From positions 56,044,180 through 56,108,179 of the forward strand of contig CM040741.1 of NCBI GenBank assembly GCA_022829145.1: a DNA stretch of 64,000 nt, given 5' to 3'. The notes under the pieces are model-generated. The model saw only the letters and a program-made list of their open reading frames with translations, was not told where the DNA came from and did not search any database. How positions within the stretch are numbered: position 1 is the stretch's first letter; the number at the start of each line of letters is the position of its first letter. The position numbers and the translations under genes were made by a program. Source of the stretch: Albula goreensis (lineage: Eukaryota > Chordata > Actinopteri > Albuliformes > Albulidae). Below, in pieces: positions 1-14,000 of the stretch.

Positions 1-3000
1 TATTCATTTGTTCTTATTTCAATTGAATCATAAGTTTCTCCATTGAATATTTAGTTCCCTCTCAGTTTTATAATGAATGGAGGACCACCCTCAGGGGAAG
101 AAGACGAGTCCTCTGTGAGCATCTACAAGCTGCTATTATAGACATTGACGTCCAAAATAATTCTATTAAATTGAAAAGCATCCAACTGAGAATCATCTGG
201 GAAATTATGTTTTCAGTATTAAACACTCTGGGATTACTGACTGAATGAAGCATTCAATCAAGTGCCAGTTTAAAGAAAAATGCATCTGGGAGGTAAAGTT
301 GCAGTAAGTAATTAAGTAATTAATTTTCATATTCCTCTCCCTCTGTACTCTCAATACTGTGACATTTTGGAGCGATAAAGCACTGCTTAACTGCCGCTCT
401 TTTGGGACGTCCTCAGCCAGAACCTCATTATTTGAGAAGAGTGAGAGGCAGATGGGTCAGAATTGACAGTTTTCATTGTAATGTGAGACAATATCATTTT
501 TATATAACATCACATCATCATACACCCTGAAGCTCTGGTGCATTTGAGCTCATCCCAGCTTTATAATCATGTTCCTTCCACCTTGCAACCCCATATTGGA
601 TTCTCATCAAGGAATTTTTATCCTGGTAATGGGACGTCTGCGACTGTAGGCTACATTACAGGGCAACACTTTTCCAAGCCAGGGAGAGGCCTCTGAGAAT
701 ATGGAAGGGGATTATTTTCAATGAAAGCAATACTGGATTTTTCTGTGTCATTACAAGCTATGGTGAGGCAACAATTGGCCCTGTGTCCTCAGCAAAACAT
801 AGGGGTTAAGCCATGTAACATTGGCAATCTTATTGGTGTCTGGTAACTACTCCTTCTCAACTGGGTACCCATGGAAACATGAGCTAAGTGTATGTCAACT
901 TCATCATTCTCCAATAAGGATGTACCTCCCATGGCTATATGTTTTAGGTTGTGATATAGGGGAGAAATCCACAAAAAGCCTAAAAAACAATGAAATCAAA
1001 GAAAGTTAAGTACAAAGCTGCTCTATTTTTATGGCATAGAGTTACTGAAATGGGGAGTACTATTTTTCAGGTTGCCATTTTTTACCCTTGTTGTGGAATA
1101 ATTCTGGTATAAGACAAATTAATTGGGAAATTATACCTGTTAAATCCTATCAAGGCAAACTACCATAAGAATGGCACTGTGACATGCCAATAAGCTACTT
1201 GCACTGCATGTGTCCTTGTAATAAATGGAGTGTGTCCTGATTCACGGTGTAGCTACCTCCCCAGCACGTGCACCTTTCTTACATTAGGAGCATGAGGATT
1301 GAGGGTCATTTAGAATAAATGCCCGGTGGTCAGTGGCTACATAATAGGGCCGTTTTGTATGCTGTGTGACCAGATGTCTCTCAGGGGCACCAGGATACCA
1401 AGAATACTAAATTTTGATGAGACTTTAGGTTTGCAACAATTAACTAATATTCAATTTTCATGTCTGATTTTTATCAATATACACCTATATTCTTTATTCT
1501 ATGTTTATACGCTTTATCTTAAAATCCCAGCACAATTCTTCAGCATAATGTCACTGTCTGAGTCTCTGTTGACTGCTGTCACAGACAAACACTTTCCCTC
1601 TTTTTTCACCAATACATTATTTACTTGTTTGGCAAACATTTTCTCCCAGTAGATCTTACATAACATGCATTTTACAGTGCTACCCCCTTTACATAACTGG
1701 CAGTTTACTCAAGTAATTCAGGGTGAGTGCTTTGCTCACTGGTTTCAAAGCAGTGCCCCACCTTGGAATGTGATCAGCCAACTGAATTAAATCATGCTGC
1801 CATTCCAACAGTGTCAGAGTGGGAAGAGCTAACCAGGTGGTCCAGTTAGGACTTTTATCTGTTCAATATTACATGTTTATTCTGAAGCCTCAATGAAAAT
1901 TCCATCATAAATTATCTGCATTGAGGTAAAGAAATAAAACCATGGCTACTTTTTCTGCAATTAGTTTCACTTAAAAGTCCCACAAATCCTTGGTCAACAC
2001 ACTGCACTTCAGTAAAATGAGAGGGCCTTGAAATAGAGCTTGATAAGAATCAGTATTTTGAACCAAATGTTCCCAAGGAGATTAGATGTCGGCTTTGACC
2101 TTTTCCACAACAACATTGATTGGTAAACCTCTCCCCATGAAATACTACCACATCTAGCCACACTACAAGTTTTAAGGACATTGCTTAATAGATGTCAGGT
2201 AAGTTCATCCTTCTTCAGAAGTGCACTCAAGAGTAATGACTTCAATTCTGTGGTCAAATTATCATTCTAAAACTTGCATTCAGCTTGGGTGGCATGGGTT
2301 GGGTAGACCAACAGCCACATATATATTTCTAGTGATCACACCGTACAAGAAACAGTGAACCCGTTTATGGGTTTAACAAGCATGAAAGACTGGTGTCTGA
2401 TTAAAAGTCTCTTTGTGTCACTTTGATTTCCCGATGGAGCCGCATTTACGGTCGCTGGGGGAAAAGGCTGACTGCAGTCTACTGATTAATTTATGTCTTA
2501 AATGGTTTCCACAGACTGAAGGCATCAGTCTGCATAAGCAAAGTAATTTTGTCTGATTAAGTGATGCAGAGACTTTTACTTTGCCAGGAATTGATGTTGG
2601 GAAATAGTTCCACTTGATTCAATGAATTCACAGCTTCTGAAAAAGCTCATAATTTACCATAATTGTTAAATATTGCTGGCATGCATATTCATTTTTTTAT
2701 ACACCCTTGGCATCAGACCTACACAGTAAAAAATCCTTGCAAATCTGAACACTTGCTGACATACTGATTAACAAACTTCCCAGACTCTTCACACTAACAT
2801 ATTGAATTCCTCTGTCATTTACACTGTCATTTACTATTAAGTCATAAAGACATGTCATCACCATACACAGTTTTATGAAGACAGGCAAGAGTTCAGCTTG
2901 GAATTTGGATGGCTCCTCCCTGTGTTTGTACAACTTAAGGGATGGCATCCTTCTTTATTCTGATTAATTTAAACGGCAGTTTGGCACAGCAAGTAACCAT

Positions 3001-6000
3001 CCAGAATGACTCAGAATGACTGTTTTTTTGCATTTCATTACCCAATGGGAGGTTCAGCTACCAACTTCAGAAGGAACTGCCATTTTGCTTTTGCTTTCTG
3101 CTATACTTTGCATAAATATGAAATGCAAAAGATCTTTTAACCATCCATAAACTGATCCATGTCAGACTCTTCAACCAGCCAGTCCTTACTGGGCAGATAG
3201 CCTACATTGTTGATGAACAATTTATTTTAAAAAAAGGATAAAATGGAGGAAAAGAAAGCTGGGCAGTTTGAAATGTTTATCATGCTATAGAAATTATTGT
3301 ATTTTTCATCATAACTTGTTTTGTTCTTTACAACCTGCTCTCTACAACTTAAAACTCACAGAAATTGAATTTCATGTCATCTCCTGCTAGTTGAAGCTGT
3401 GACACTTATAAACCACCAGGTGGTGCAAGACAATCCTTTGAGAGATTTTCAACACCTAGTTTACACCTTAATTACTTTACCAAGCATCCACACATCAAGA
3501 GAACTACAAATATTGACCCCCCGAATTCATGCTTTGAGAGGTGGCAAGATGTCTGATTTAAAAGTTCAAAATTTGTAATGCTGTATCAAATAGTCATTTT
3601 GTTAGATATACAGATATTGAGTCATTTAAAGCTATATGGTGTCAAACTCATAGCCTAGACACCATTTCTTTTCATAATAACATGTATTGCATCACTTAAT
3701 TCCTATTTCAAATGCAAGCATAATTACATTTCGCTTGACTGATTGCCAGCCATAGAAAGGCTGAGTGCTCTGCACCCTGCCTGACTGGAAGCTTCAGAGT
3801 ATTTAAGAAATTTTTGTGACAGCTCAATAGAACAGCTGAGAAAAGTCAGGGGCCGATCCAACAAGTAAGCTACTATCAACAGCTGGTTGCAGAGATTAAG
3901 CAACAAATGTAAAAACATTAAGTTACATTTTGCCATACATCAAGCTCACTTTTTGAAAGGATGAGTAAATAAATTTCTCCTTTGATAAAAAAAAAAAAAT
4001 TAATTAGAACAGAAAATGAAAGAGGCAGCAAATAATGGACTCTCTGCACAGACCTCTGGGCTGTAGGCTTGAGCTGTCTGCAGATGTTTCAGAAAGGGCC
4101 TTAACTCATAGCACATGGCCTACAATGAGTTGCAGATAACGCCTCATTCTCACTGCACAATGACAGACACAGGCCACCCTATGATGGGTATGGATGTTTT
4201 TTTTTTTTTTTTTATTTTTCACAAAGAAGAAGAACTTTTGGTAACCCCCTTGAAATATTAGTTTTGAGGCAACTTTGACAGCCATGAGATTTTTGCAATA
4301 CTTATTGCCCTTAGAATAGCTTTCTGCAGTTAGTCAAAATGATGTTACCTAATGGGGCCCTGTCGAAAATGATTGTTAAATAGGGTGGGATTATTCTGGA
4401 CGTAATGGCTTTGAGTTTGCATGTATAAGAGAGTTGAAGCATTTTGTGTATCATTTATTCATGTCTTGTACTGAAGTTTTTAATTAATTTTGACAGGCCA
4501 TGTCTATAGTTAGATCATAACCTAATTTGACAGTCATCAAAAGGAAAGAAAAACTGAATATTAAAATATGTGTGTTTCCAAGCAGTTTTAGCCCATGAGT
4601 TTCAGCGACTGGGGAGAAAAGCCAAGGGGGTGTTCACAGTGCATTTGCATGAACTAGATATTGGTTCTACAGTTAACAAGCAAAATAACCAGAGGAAGTT
4701 TTCTTCTGTTTTGTTCTGGGCAGGTTATTTCCTGCTGTGGATGATTGTTTTCTAGCTTCTCTTCAGATAGCAGTTTATCCTGACGAAATCCACCATCTTC
4801 ACTATTTAATCTGTGTAAACAAGCTTAATTCAACACTTGTTAGGCCTAACAACCAAACTGCCATGACAACCCATTGCTCAACCAACCCCATTAGTGAGTC
4901 ATAATTACTTCTGCTACATGCCATTAAAGCACTCCAGATTTGCTTACATTACTGACATTACATCTTTTTCAATTTGTACATTGGTGAAATTATACTGATG
5001 GTATTAAATACAGAAATTTGTAAATTTCTGTAAATATGATTTCCAAATGAAAAAAATCTCACACACATACTGTGCATTTAGGAAACATTCAAAAGCAAAA
5101 GAGAAAAGTGATTTGTATGCACTCAATGTTCTCCATAGTTGGTTGTTTCTGTATGTCAGTTAGAATCAGCAGACAGTCAAGACATTTGTAACTAACATGT
5201 TGGTACTGCTTGATGCAAACATGGATAAAAACTGATTTCTTGCTTCAAAATGAAGAACATCCTATTACAGAGGATACATAAACTTACAGTAGCCTCTTCC
5301 TATGGTGACTGTCAACCGGGAAACTGGGAAATGGGAAAATGCCTGAAACACACTCTGTCGACTACAAACACCAGAAATGTGATTGCATTGTATACTGTAT
5401 GTGGCCGCTCATTGATACCTTCGGTTCATTAGAAAAATGTAAAGAACATTTCTGTTCCATTACCCTTCATTGAATGTCTTGTGTGGAGCTGAATTTACTG
5501 TATGGGTGTGTGTGCCATTGCTGACTGCCTTTGTTCATGCAAATGTTTTGTATGCCATGCTATTGTAAAGCCTGAGGTCATATAGTATTTTGTAAATAAT
5601 GAATTTGCAAGTCTGTGCCTGAATGACCTTGCAAGAGAAGCATTTAAACACCAGCCACTCATGGCAGCTTATGCTTTGTGCTCAAAATGGCGGTGAGTTC
5701 ACAATTTTCATTTCCCTTTCTGTTTTTCTGCAAACTAACATCTACGAAACATTGTCTATCTAACCAACAATTGTATTTTGGTAATTTCCTTTTGCTTTTG
5801 GAGTTAATACTAACTGGGGTGTCTATGCCTGCTGGAGGTTGATACAGTGGAACCTGTAGAATCCTAACTGCGTGGAACCAGAGGTTCATATTGTTGAAAA
5901 TGATATAAAAACACAATTCAAATAATGAAACAATTTTTTTTAAAACCATTTCTTACATTATTGTCACCCTGTTTTTACATAGACACCTCTTGTTTTGTGG

Positions 6001-8344
6001 TTGAAAACAATCACACTATCAGAGGGAGTTCCTGCCAAGTTACATAGACACAACTTAAACACACTTTTATACTAGTTCCTGCATGAAACTTAGCAAAACT
6101 TCTCCCTTTCAATGCCAAAATTAAAAACCTAATGTGAACTGGTATATGGATATACTATTGAGTGAACCCTCGTTTCCTGGGCAGCACTGTTGTATGGCCT
6201 GCACTGTTATGGTGAAGGTTTGGTATGAACTGTAAGACACATAGACAGCAAAGCAGCAACCCTGCAGTATGACCTACCAGGGAGCCCAACCCTCAACATC
6301 CAACTCTCCATTGTGAAATAAACACATTATATATATTATTAGCACAGACACATAAACATAAATCTTACATAGACTGCCTCTCTTTCTCATGCACTCTGAC
6401 ACACACATTCACATACATAGCACAAACACGCTCTTATTACTTCAATTCCTTTGGAGATGGAATAAAACCAGTCAACAATTCAAACAACAGGAGCCTTCTA
6501 CACCTTGAGTGTCAGCTCTTTGGGCTGCAGCTGGCTTCCTGTATTGCAGTTCTGTCTGAAAATAACCTCCAAAACCCAATGATCTCACTGTCTTCCTCTT
6601 CTTTTCAATTCAAGGGAGCAAGACAGGAACAAGCAATTATTCATGACACAGCTACCAGCAACAGAACCTGTGTCATTGTCCATCCTGTTGCCAGGCAACA
6701 CCAGCATTCTTTCAGCAGACAGCAAGTGAAAGGTGTCTTTCACAAATATTAAAACAAAGACATGATGATAGAGTGGTCCCATGAATTTGATTTAGAATCC
6801 ATCTTCAGGCATATCTTAGGGACATAAAGCAAGGCCACTGAGTTCTACCCAGCACTGGGGACATAATTCGTCTCTATCTGAAAACGAGACTCCAAACTAC
6901 AGAAAGCTTTCTCTCGCCATTTCCATGTTGTCAAAATCCACAGAAGCCTCTTTTCATGGTTTTCGCTTTATCATTCTGTCATGTTCCCGAATGTTGCTGA
7001 ATTTGTGAATGCAGCGTCTGTCAGTGGTTCAGGCTCGCTGGGCATAAATTAATATGTGGGTCTTGGGAGGGCTGGGTCAGTGTGTCATGTGTGCATTACC
7101 TAACCTCTGGCTCGAGGCCCATAATCTGCAGATCACAGAGGGGGCCATTCAGTAGGATTACACCATCCGCTTCCCTGACCACGTGCTGCAAAGCACCGCA
7201 AACAAATTACGGAAACCAGGATCAAATATACAGTAATGCTGTGTTGCTGTATGTTAATGTTAAGTTTCTTGCCTTCTTGGTCAGGTCACCATTGTAAGAG
7301 ACTGCACCTCATTGGGACTTCCCTGGTTAAGTAAAAGTTGAAAACAAACACTGAATGCAACAGACTTAACCTCACTGTGTGCCATCTAAAACATATCATT
7401 AATTCTTACTAGACCCCCAGTAGTACTCAGTTCCTGCAACTGTGCATGCAAAGAAAATGCTACAATTTAAAAGCCGAGTAAGCTTACGGCTTATTTGCTT
7501 GACTTCTGCTAATTTGGTCATTCTTGAGGATACCAGCTCCACATGAATTTGCAAATTCTGATGGAAACTTGAAATTGGCACCAAAAAGTACTTAAAATTA
7601 CTTTTGGTCTGAGACCACAACGGGTAAAATGGGAGACATTTTTGCCATTTTTAAGTTCCAAGGACATTCTTACAGTCTCATATCCTCTATTGTGATCACA
7701 TCTGACATTTTTCTTTTAGTATTCAGCCCAGCACTCTGACCTTAAAATCCACCCTGAGATTTGCCTTCTTTTGTTGTACAGAAATGCATTCAGCAGATGC
7801 TGGTTCTGCAAATCTGTAGAAAACAAGGACGTGAGCCGATTGTCTAATATAATGGTGTTTACTGTACTTTGTCTGAAAGGCAATATACCTGGTCTGTGTT
7901 TCTGTCTGCCTGTGCCCTGACAGGGTTGATAATGAATAGTAACCTGTGACATAACTCTAGCAATTATGGGAGGAACATTCCCTTTGAGGCTGTGTAACTG
8001 TAAGATGGATGACCTGGGGTCTCAGTTTCACAGGGAAAACAGTAAAACAAATGAGACCAGCACACAATTGGCCTGGCCAGTAGTATCACATACTCTTTAC
8101 ACTCACATGACACTCAGGCTCAGTTCTGTTTCAAGACTTTCAGGTGTTATTGTACAGTAAGGAGCATCCATTGCAACAGTACTGTACACATCGCTTCACA
8201 AATGAAGACATCAAATTTTAATGCATACATGAAAGCAGTGGAACTACTTGCAAGCACTCTTTTGGCATTATATACAAACCTAGGCCCCTTTGAGTCCAGT
8301 CGGAACTTGTAAACCTCGCGTTAGAAATCGAAAACACAGCCAAA
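1..8344. other. Left flank, no recognised gene
   Basis: I see no exon series, RNA gene or intact mobile element here. Open reading frames are short (under about 110 codons), unrelated to any family I recognise, and lack consistent splice signals. The DNA is AT-rich with homopolymer runs, such as A runs near 3988 and a T run of about 17 near 4197. Part of it could be the distal 3' flank of cdc42se2 or an intron of a gene outside the window. In human the next gene past CDC42SE2 is RAPGEF6, but nothing resembling its exons was seen. Confidence 0.6.
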
Positions 8345-8366
8345 ACCATTTAACATGGAAAAAATA

Positions 8367-8372
8367 TTTATT
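8367..8372 (-). terminator. cdc42se2: Polyadenylation signal AATAAA, cdc42se2
   Basis: This is a canonical hexamer on the minus strand about 2.55 kb after the stop codon. It is one of several AATAAA matches in an AT-rich tract; it was chosen as the most distal one within the expected UTR length. Confidence 0.45.
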
Positions 8373-10179
8373 TTAACAGAAGACATTTGGGAATCTACAA
8401 GCCAACACTGGATGTGAATTCATGAAGAAAGTGTAAAAAACAAAACAATCAGATATGTAAAATAACAATAACTAAAATGTCTTTACCAAGGTGGTTGAAT
8501 TCCCTGATGTTGAAATTCATTAGTGGCGAGATATGGCTGAGAGTTCATTAAGTCTATACATATGGTATAAATGTTACTACACTTTGGCCGATACCTTCTT
8601 GTTGCAAACTAAGTATCAATCATCATCTAACTTGTGCTTTTTTCGGTATCTTTGCAGAACATCATAGTGACTTTTTTTTATTAATTAACGCATTTCAAAC
8701 TTGAAGGTTCAGAATTCCCTCCCATTAACTGCCCAGCACATGCACAATACTGGTAAATACCCAATATCGCCAAAGCTATTCCTCCAAACAAACTTGAGAT
8801 ACTCCTTCTGAAAATTCAGTCAGTATGAAACAAACCGTAATTTAAAAAATAACAAATAAATTAAAAAAGTACCTCAGGCTGTGGCACACAACACAATATT
8901 TACAAACATAAAGCACTTTCTGATCAAGGACACAATGACAAAGGAACAGTGAGGACTAACATGGTTGTAATTTAGCAGTGGTTTTGTCCAGATTCAGTTG
9001 TGGTCTTTAATTCTCCTCCGGTCAGTTTTCTCATGGGAAAGTTGGCAAATCAGGTAAGATAGTTCCCACTGCACCACTGAAATAACTGGCAAAAACATGT
9101 TAAGACGTGACAACTGAGCAGAAGCAAAGGAGTGTGGGAGACCAACCTGATAAAGTATGAAACATTTGGAGGAGGTCATCTTGCCTTTTCTTAGGCCAAC
9201 TTACAATTTGTATCAAGCATTTTTTACAGCTGAAATTGTTTTTCAAATATACTGTTTACACAGTACCAGGAACATCAAAATACATTTACAATTTCTTTAC
9301 AGCTTCTTAAAAGGTCTTTCTTTTAAAATACTCTACCTAAACCATAAACAATCTAATCATAGAGGTTTTCATTTGATATATAACTTTCTTCTCTCGGCAC
9401 ACATTTACTTTTAATATTATAAAACAGTGCAATATTACATCATGTACACATTGTATTTCATAGAAGTGGAAAATATGCCATTAACCTGAGCAAAATGTCC
9501 TTTTAACTAAACAGTAGGAAGTCACCCTGTTTGTTGATGGTAATCATATTGGCATTTGTTCACGCAGCTGGTGGCATTACCATGGCAACCCCCATGGCCA
9601 CCCCAGGATATTTCATACACAAAAGATGACATTTGCTTTAAGAGGCTTCTTGTAAAATGTGCAAAGTTCATAAACTTGGCCACTAGGTCAAGCTTCCTCT
9701 ACAGAGGACTGTTGAGTTTTGGATTTGCACCTTAATTCAGATATCAAAATTGAGAGATCTATAAATATTTTTCTGCCACAACGAGTACCGAGCAACTACC
9801 ACATGACTATTTTTTTTACATGTTACTGCACAGCGTACATACTAGAACTCAGGCTTCATAAAATCAAGTCAACAAAAATATACAGCAGAATGTTGAGTGA
9901 AATGCCAGTCATGTCATTTCAACATCAGTTATTATCCTAATAATTATCATGAGAAAAAAAAGGAATGAGAACTGGAACAATGTAAACAGCGAAGTAACAA
10001 TCACGTCCTATTGAGCACTATTTACTTTTGCCAAAGTTAAAATGTACTTCTTGTCATTAAAAAATGAAGAAAGTATCTGTAGCTACAAGCATTTTGGCAC
10101 CACTAGGCCGTAAGCAAGCCACTTTTCATGAATATGCGGCCAACCTGTACACTGACCGCCAAATGAGGAAAGGGAAAAG

Positions 10180-10218
<39 letters not shown>
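10180..10218 (+). repeat. Poly(A) tract of 39 nt
   Basis: This is an uninterrupted run of A on the plus strand, so U in the cdc42se2 message, about 710 nt after the stop codon. It could be the tail of a retrotransposed fragment or a slippage-expanded homopolymer. I could not recognise an element body next to it. Confidence 0.95.
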
Positions 10219-10220
<2 letters not shown>

Positions 10221-10926
10221 TTAAAAGATTTTGTAAATGAAAAAAAAAAATGTACTTGTAGGTTCCAGACCTTCAAACATTAACAATAAGAAGACAAAAG
10301 AAAAGCTGCTCACGGCAAATGACGGAAAAAGCGCTTACACTTGCATTGCAGAAATGAGGACCATGCAAACGTCTGACTGAGCAGAGTTTTGGGAGGCCGA
10401 GGAAGCGGATTTCAGGAGGCTAAGGAGGAGCACGACTCCACAGACAGGGCAGCCTCCTTCCGGAGGAGCGCCAAGCTGTCCATGAATATGCATGAGGAGT
10501 TGTTGCTGGGGAGTAAATCGTCACTTCTGTCTCACGAGGGAGGATGGTAGGCAGCAGCCACTGAAGGCAGACGGAGGGGTTTGTGTGTGTGCATGTGTGT
10601 TTGAGTGGGGTTCAGGATGAGGAAACACAGACTTTAAGGAATCTGGAATGACAAAAAACAAACAATTTTTTTCTTAGACAAGTCCCAGGTGGGTGGCATG
10701 AAATCTCTTTAGATCTATCAACAGCAAGTCACCTGAAATACAATTAGTTTGTGTCTTTGCAGAGAGGAGAGCTGTTAGGGAAGATTAAAGCATGCTTGGC
10801 TAGAACTCAGACACATTTTTCACTTAATTATGGTTTATTGCCACAATATGCCCTAACTGAAGGGAAGAGAGAAGTGTGTCTGTAGCAGTCTGCTCAGGTG
10901 CTTACCACTAATGCTGCCTGTAGAGG

Positions 10927-11028
10927 TTATCCAGCTTTCGTGTCCACCAGCTGCATTTGGACATTCACAGGCATGGCCTCACCTCCGTACCCGCCCTTCG
11001 ACTGCATCTGATTCTGAATGGAGTTCAC
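10927..11028 (-). CDS. cdc42se2: cdc42se2 coding exon 3 (last)
   Basis: The acceptor is CCCTGCACAG before 11028. The exon encodes 33 residues starting [13 protein letters not shown] and ending [11 protein letters not shown], with TAA at 10927-10929. It corresponds to the C-terminal third of human CDC42SE2. Confidence 0.95.
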   Translation of the reverse strand: MNSIQNQMQSKGGYGGEAMPVNVQMQLVDTKAG

Positions 11029-14000
11029 CTGTGCAGGGAGCAACACAACAGGCTGGGGTTAAATACGCTGAAGTACTTTAACTCTCCAGATGCTTGGAAA
11101 ATTCACAAATATACCTGACAGACAACTGACAATATTTACAATTACATGGGAGAAGAATTTAGTGGCACTTATGAATGAAAATCATTTTAAATTTAAATTT
11201 TAAAATTATAAGACTTTCATTCTTGTGTGGAGGGTTTCAGTATTTCAAATATCAACCTGGTACACGTTTTGTGTTACACCTCAAATCCTAGAATATTGGT
11301 TGAACTGATATGGTTAACTTCAAATGCCTCACTGAAATGGCTCACCCTTTAACTTACCGAGTTCATGCCACTGAACAGGTCTCCTGATCCTACATGAGCT
11401 GTGTGAACAAAATTTGTTGGCTCGCCGATCATACTTCGGTCAATACGCCTCCGTCGCTTCTGTGGAGTGAGAACAAAGACACAGTTTCAGAAAAAAACTG
11501 TCTAGATGCTTTGATTATTTATTCAATACTATGGATGTAATATGTAAAAAAAAAAAAAAACAAATATGATGGAACACACCTTCAAGCCAATACACATGGT
11601 GTCAATACACATACAGGAAGTAAGACCAGAACCACATTCAAGCACACCTAGGTTTATTCTCAAAGCACTTGTCCATATGGTTTCACAAATCATAAAGTTA
11701 TTTCCAACAGATTGATTATCTCCCAATATTCTCCCAAAAAAAAGCAATGAGAAAATATTGGTGAGTCCAACTAAAGTTTTCCTGGATTTTCTGTATTTCT
11801 GAATCCCTTCCGCATACAGTCCTAAACATATACGCTCCTTCCTAACTTCAAACAGGCGTAACACAAAATCTGTTCAGTAGAATAACTGAACAGAGATGTA
11901 AAAATCTAACCTCTGGGTGCTCTACAGCTGGCTGCTGTTACAGTTTAAATAGCATTACAGCATTGCCTTTGAAGTTAGGTCAGTATTATGAGTTAGAAGA
12001 TGCTCTGGAGCTTCCAGAAAGGCTAAAGTCATGTTAAACAAATAGGTAAAAGCAGTGGCCTCAGCATTTCCTCGCTCCTCTTTGCTACAAGTCTGCTTCT
12101 CACAGCACAGCCAAACAAGACCACAGGATGGATTCTGGGGGTGCCAAGCTACAGTCTGTATGGGCCAAGGGGCATAGCTGGGGCTACATTACAGATACAC
12201 TTTCTCTCAGCTATCCTATACTAAAATGCAATGATTACATTATGCATGATGAAGACTCTATTATGGAAATATAGACATGCAGTACATTCTACATTCTTTA
12301 AAAAAATAAGATGTTACTTCCCTTCGACTGCAAACTGCACATCTAAAAAGGGCATTCTGCATGCTTTTTCCAGCTTGTTTCCTTGCCATTTTTATCCAAC
12401 AAAGCCAGACATGGGATGCATTGTTTCATTACTTAAGTTCCTTGAGCGCGATCTCAATGAAACAAGAGGAGCTAACAAATTAGTACTTCATCTCCACAAT
12501 GGAACGCATGCGCTCATTCTTGGGGCCCTTTGTTCTATTTAATGTAAACATGTATTTTTCCATTCACTGACAACGTAAATAAACTTGACTTTCAAGGCTG
12601 GATGAGCTGCACTCTGCACAGTCAAATGGCCTGTCAGAATGATTAGGCATACAAACATAACTTTTACCAAGTACAGAGAACATACCACTTTAATGGCCTT
12701 ACCATTGTTAAAGGGTGAGTGAGTGTGGTCTAAGAGATAACACACTTCAGCTGAAAATAATGCTTCATTATGAAAGAGCCATATGTCATTACGTTACTGC
12801 ATAACCAAAAATGCTTCCTGATGTTCAGTACTGGTGCAGCTGGCGACCTGAGAGCAAAATCATTATCCCTCACAACAGCTCTGCTGTTCAAGGATGCATT
12901 ATAAAAATAACTGAAGTTAGCATTATTAACATAACGAGGGTACCATTTTACATACTGCATTAAATCTGCTGTGTCAATCAGTACACTTTTCCTGCTACAA
13001 TGTTACTACGGAATATGTTTACTGGCAAATGCATCATGCACTTTGTCATAGACTGATTGACTAGACAAAAGATACAGATAAATAGACAGATAAATAGCCA
13101 TACAGACAGCCTGGCAGACAGACAACAAATACAGATAAATGAATAAAAATAATATAAACAACACAACAATGCAGTTTTAAAAGGCATATGAACAACGTTC
13201 AACACATCTAGCATACACATCAAATGAGACACATTACTTAAGAGAGACAACATCTGCATCCAGGACTCAACAGTTCAACAGTGCTGTGCTCTTTCAGGGA
13301 CAAATGGTCAACAAACCCAATTATTTCTTAGCATCTGTACCATGTCCCTGATGGCATAAGATGCTTTTATTTGTATTGTGGGTGCACTGCATCATTAGTA
13401 ACAGCATCACTGGCAGTAGATCCTATTCAGCATAATAAGCAGAGCACCTTCTGTGCCCCCACTCCTGCATGCGCAATGTAAGGGGATAGTCCTGTTTAAA
13501 ACCTACACACATTATCTAATTACATTATGGTCAGTTGGCAGACAAATTTATCCACAGCGACCAACACAAGAGAACATAAGTACACCTATAAAAGTAAAAA
13601 GCGACAGTGGTACAAACCTGGCCAGTATCACAACCACACCAGAGTGTGCAAGTACAACAGCACTACAGCACTAATATAGTTAGGTATGCCACCCTACAAC
13701 CCTGAGAGAAGTCATGATAAATACCACAGAACTGTATACCTTAAAATACTTTGCCTGAATTAGCAAGTGCCAGGAGGTGGAGAGATGCCAAGATGGTGGT
13801 AAGGGAAAGCAATGCAGGCCAAGGAGGTGGTTTTTCAGTATGAGTTGGATGACGGCCAGTGATTCTCCTGCTCTGTCCACTTTAGAGAAGCTCATTCCAG
13901 CTCTGGGGGGCCAGTAAAGACCGGTATCAGGACAGCTGGGACAGCTGCTCACCCCAAGGCTGTGGAACAGTGATGTGGCCAGTGTGCACGGTCTGAAGAC

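Larger units (their letters stand above)
8345..10926 (-). other. cdc42se2: cdc42se2 3'UTR
   Basis: This is a noncoding AT-rich tract directly after the stop codon. A minus-strand AATAAA at 8367-8372 suggests cleavage near 8345, giving a UTR of about 2.6 kb, in keeping with the long 3'UTR of mammalian CDC42SE2. It contains a 39-nt A run on the plus strand (T in the message) and an RFX-type X-box sequence at 9573-9589. Confidence 0.6.

Noticed and set aside
5669..5695. Plus-strand ATG followed by AAATGGCGGTGAGT, like a tiny first exon with donor
   Set aside because: There is no downstream exon, no conserved peptide and no other promoter evidence.
8897..8904. Pumilio-type TGTAAATA in the cdc42se2 3'UTR
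   Set aside because: A single 8-mer in 2.6 kb of AT-rich DNA is close to chance expectation.
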